A stretch of DNA of 64,000 nt, taken from the NCBI GenBank assembly GCA_907165275.2, contig OU015649.1, positions 13,050,001 through 13,114,000 of the forward strand. Direction: 5' to 3'. Made by a program: the position numbers and the translations under genes. Positions within the stretch are counted from its first letter, which is position 1. The number at the start of each line of letters is the position of its first letter. The notes beneath the pieces are model-generated. The model worked only from the letters and a program-made list of their open reading frames with translations, was not told the DNA's origin and did no database searches. Shown here piece after piece: positions 57,890 to 64,000 of the stretch. The stretch comes from Zygaena filipendulae (lineage: Eukaryota > Arthropoda > Insecta > Lepidoptera > Zygaenidae).

Positions 57890-58199
57890 TCTATACTATA
57901 GTAAAAGAGTAGAATCCGCGATTCTGTACATTGAATATTTTTGACAAATTTTGACAGGGAGTGATAAAAGAAGAGTAACCAACCACAAAAAAAGAGTTTT
58001 TAAAATTATTTTCTGTCTGTCTGTCTGTCTGTTCGTGATAATCTCCGCATCTAATGAACCGATTGTCATGCGGTTTTCACAGGTAGATTAAGCTAAACCT
58101 GGAGCTACATATAGGCTTTGTTTCATTTAAATAGGATGTTGAGAAAAAAGTTTTCATACAAAAACGTTTCACGCGGGTGAAACCGCGGGGCACAGCTAG
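57890..58199 (+). mobile_element. Helitron-like element, fifth subfamily
   Basis: TCTATACTATAG ... gattctgtacattgaat, a CTGT microsatellite (58013-58032), ctaatgaaccgattgtcatgc, and the end cgcgggtgaaaccgcggggcacagCTAG before T. The 5' part matches 16120-16260. Confidence 0.85.
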
Positions 58200-58805
58200 T
58201 TCATTAATATTTAATTAAAAACTCAACTGTTCCCAGCTGAAATTAAACAGATGATCGAGGTGATGCGGACGATGCTGGTATTTTGTCAAAATCTCTGATC
58301 TCGAAACTACAGAGCACGGAGCTGTTGTCAAAAACTCAAAACTAACTAATACACAAGTTATAAGTTTTTAATATATTAATTACCAAAGACATTATAAGAG
58401 AATAGACGAACAATACAAACTTCTACTATACAATCCACGTCAACCAATTTTTGCGGGGGAATGATCAAAATAAAACCAATCATATCGTTGCGACGCAATC
58501 GAATAACAGTCGCCACAAAGTATATTTCAAATACCCAATCACATCGATTTCCGTCAAGTGGTATCTATAGACAATAGTCTCTACTAGCCCACGGCATTTT
58601 GTTAGCATAAGATAATTTGTCCTCTGCGTGGTTCAAGGGGAAAGTTTAGCGGCCGAGCGTATTGTCAATCTATTCTCTTTCAATATCTTTGTTAATTACC
58701 ATAAACTTTATAACAATAATAATTTACGTAGTTGAATAAGTATGTACCATAAACTTAACGACAATAATTCACGTGGTGACAAAACACATTTAATTACCGG
58801 AAGTT
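58200..58805. other. Upstream region of maltase gene 3
   Basis: No exon. A GATA-type site (agataa) lies near 58611. The remainder was not recognised. Confidence 0.4.
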
Positions 58806-58810
58806 GACAT

Positions 58811-58915
58811 TATAAAATGTTCACAGCCTAAAGACAACCAACGATCTACGAAACCTACCAGTGTACGATGATGCTTGAAAGAATAAGCAACAAAGTGTGT
58901 TAAATCCTTTTGTTG
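58811..58915 (+). promoter_or_regulatory. Core promoter and 5' UTR exon of maltase gene 3
   Basis: TATAAAA at 58811-58817 predicts a start near 58841. The proposed non-coding first exon ends at 58915 before a strong donor (gtgagt). The matching acceptor (ttgttttgcag) ends at 59952, 7 bases before the ATG, giving a 1.04-kb 5' UTR intron that holds two MITEs. Confidence 0.55.
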
Positions 58916-58951
58916 GTGAGTACTTGTTCGACTATTTTTAAGTTGTATTTT

Positions 58952-59274
58952 ATTGGGGATGTGGACTACTTTTGAAAATCCAAATTCTAATTAGTCCGTC
59001 AGTTAGAAAATAAAAAAAACAATAGACACGTATTTTTTGCTTTTTCAAATACATAAATTAAAATATACAGAGATAAAGCACATTAAAGTTTAGGGTGAGG
59101 GGGTCGTGCCGTCACTAACCGCTAATACCGCCATACAAACTGTCAGAATAGTGACGTCACGCGAAATTTCAACTCAATATATCGCCGTTTTTTTTTGATT
59201 ACGTAAAAAAAGAAAAAATACGTGTCCAATATTTTTTTTAAATCTACAAGACGGACTAAAAAATAAAAATTAGT
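58952..59274 (+). mobile_element. MITE copy 3, in gene 3 5' UTR intron
   Basis: ttggggatgtggac to aataaaaattag; the right terminal repeat is lost. The body equals 43815-44146. One TGACGTCA is intact (59152-59159); the other is tgccgtca. Confidence 0.8.
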
Positions 59275-59289
59275 ATAATGAAATAGGCT

Positions 59290-59473
59290 GTTGCTAGTCG
59301 TCCGCTAAAGGGACGAATAGTAATCGTCCGCTAAACGCAAAACGTAGGTGTTGATATTTCCTAACGTTCTTTTTTTGTTACGAGATTTGCACGCCGATTT
59401 TATATGATATACAATTTTTGTCTGAAAATAAATTATTGTATATGTCAATCCGCTTAGTGGACGACTAGACACT
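59290..59473. mobile_element. 184-bp MITE next to MITE copy 3
   Basis: Left gttgctagtcgtccgctaaa; right, reverse-complemented, gtgtctagtcgtccactaag. A second inner tcgtccgctaaa lies at about 59324. It sits just where copy 3 of the other MITE lost its right end. Confidence 0.65.
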
Positions 59474-59845
59474 TTGCAATTAATAATAATATTTTCATAA
59501 TATTAGATATATTACATATTTTTAGATAGGTAGTTAGGTTAAACAAGGGGACGATGTGTCGAAATCCTCAATAATTCATGCTTACGTTGGGCAGTAGAAC
59601 GAAAAGAGACGTTAAATTATAAACCTATCCAAGGCCAATTTCAAGTATGTTTTCAAGTCCATTTACAAATTGATTTCGACATTTTTTTCGACGGGTCTAA
59701 TCCTGATTTTTGTTTATTGATAGTTTATCTGTATTCTTTAGAATACGATAAAATATTTCAATTGCATATAAGTTCAATGATAAAAATATTCAGTTGTATA
59801 TTTCCACATGAGGCAAGGTAAAGTGTAGTTGTAACGGTTTAATAA

Positions 59846-62614
<2,769 letters not shown>

Positions 62615-64000
62615 GTAAGATTTACTTTATTTAGTAGGTACGCTAGTATTGGCCATGTCTACAGTGTTAACTCTATTAATGACTCTGTAATTTACTCTGT
62701 TTGTAACCGCACCTGTTACAAACTGTTGTTATTCAGTTGCGGTTCTTTGCTCTCACATAATGAATTTTAAATTGACAGCGTCCTACCTACTGGGGAGTTT
62801 GTTGTGTAGTTACTTCTCTCTAGACATAGCGTTAGAAAGCTGTGAAGAGCGGATATTTTATGGATGCTTTTATAATTGTTGTTATTTTTGACATCAAAAA
62901 AAGCCATACTTATTTATTTACTGGGCTCACAAAACAGGTAACAATCGGAATATTGAATAAAATAATAATACAAAGTTAATTAATTGTGGTTCAACTTTGA
63001 GTAAAGTTATTTGACTTTGGTGCTGTATGCTAAAGCACGAGGTTCAAGCTGGCACTTTGTAAAATGGTTTGGCGCAATTGAATTCCTTGCGTCCCGCAGT
63101 TAAGAGGTCCAGTTAGGACTTAGGTTCAATAAAGTTGAAGGTGAAATTAGTTTAATTAACATAATTATCATTCCGCTTTCCAGTTTGGATATGGGCAGAT
63201 TTAAAAACACAGAAGACTGAAAGATATCAAAATGTTTAGTTCAATCTATTTTGAGTACCTAGACCAAAGAGCTTATATATCTATAAGCTCTATGGTCTCT
63301 ATGGTCGATTTTATATTATCATAATTATTTTATATTAATCATGATAGTTATTCCTTACAGTTTCAAGCGCATGAAATCTCAAAATAAATTCTGTAACAGA
63401 CGGTAAAAAACACTATGGGATAGTTTTACAATATCATATTAAGAAGGCATAAAGACAGACGCAAAAAACAAATATGTTTCATAATCAACATAAAAGATGA
63501 AAATATAAAATGTTCGCTGATAAGTAATTATAAAAATTGCTAAAATCCCAGATAAAACACTAAAACTCTACGAATTGTCGTTTACGCAGCCTTATTAGTT
63601 ATGTGATGGTTTATGATCACTGGCATCATCCATTATTACCTAACAGTAGATACAAAATAAAACGTGTCTTTAAAAACTGAGCTTCGTTGCAAAATTAAGA
63701 TTCTGAGATGTTACATACTTACGTTGACAACATCAATTATCTTAAGTTATCACAAGACAATTAAATACATGTGACAACTACACATTTCAATAATTGAACG
63801 TGTCAAACAACATAATCTACCTTAGCAGCAGCCATTCACATAATATATAACACTCGAGTATGTCAGATTACGGACGACCGTGTGACAAGGCGAGTTAAGA
63901 CACGTAAAGTGCTTGTCACTCAAGTTTGTGACGTTGATTGTTCACGTAATCATAGTTGAAGATCGTCTTCACAAATTGAAACGCTCACGCGTAAATAAAC
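62615..64000. other. Last visible intron of maltase gene 3
   Basis: Begins with donor gtaaga. No exon matching the expected RW(Y/H)K-D block was found to the end of the window. One acceptor-like cag at 63360 is followed by a 15-codon frame unrelated to GH13 and was rejected. No repeat was recognised. Confidence 0.6.

Noticed and set aside
63361..63406. Alternative terminal exon for maltase gene 3 (acceptor ttccttacag, 15 codons)
   Set aside because: Phase fits, but the peptide (FKRMKSQNKF...) has no resemblance to the conserved GH13 C-terminal domain coded at this place in genes 1 and 2.

Overview
This is AT-rich insect nuclear DNA, almost certainly from a moth or butterfly (Lepidoptera). 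Genes carry GT-AG introns. Much of the non-coding DNA is repeats typical of Lepidoptera: about 35 copies or pieces of a short Helitron-like family (5' TCCTACTAATATTATAA, 3' CCGCGGGGCACAGCTAG, inserted between A and T), a tRNA-derived SINE ending in (ATT)n, several MITE families, LINE 3' tails, and decayed piggyBac and Tc1 elements.

Region 1 to about 40.3 kb is gene-poor. It holds the Helitron-like copies, a 5'-truncated LINE with an open reverse-transcriptase frame (6410-8021), full SINEs (15.1, 22.7 and 30.9 kb), a frameshifted Tc1 transposase (27.0-27.6 kb), a piggyBac relic with both ends visible (32556-34168), two copies of a 237-bp MITE with 3-bp target duplications, and several other inverted-repeat elements. 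One possible host gene is hidden here: three short segments (22599-24953) with compatible splice phases would encode a 72-residue secreted protein. This is weakly supported.

Region 40.9 to 64 kb is a tandem array of three GH13 alpha-glucosidase (maltase) genes, all on the + strand. Gene 1 spans 40895-49328 (11 coding exons, 577 residues). Gene 2 spans 51443-55803 (10 coding exons, 584 residues). Gene 3 spans 59960 to beyond 62614, and its last two exons lie outside the window. Exon models were built by hand; exon lengths, phases and reading frames agree across the three genes. Each protein begins with a signal peptide, so they are probably secreted or membrane-associated digestive enzymes that cleave maltose, sucrose or similar sugars in the gut.

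The most interesting observation is in gene 1. Its reading frame is intact, but the catalytic nucleophile Asp is Asn (MRINAM in place of FRVDAV), and the QPDLN signature is QPELN. Genes 2 and 3 keep all catalytic residues. Gene 1 therefore looks like a maltase-derived pseudoenzyme. The genes also differ in introns: gene 1 has one that the others lack, and gene 3 lacks one that the others share. A MITE carrying TGACGTCA octamers is found three times in the window, always inside an intron of this array.
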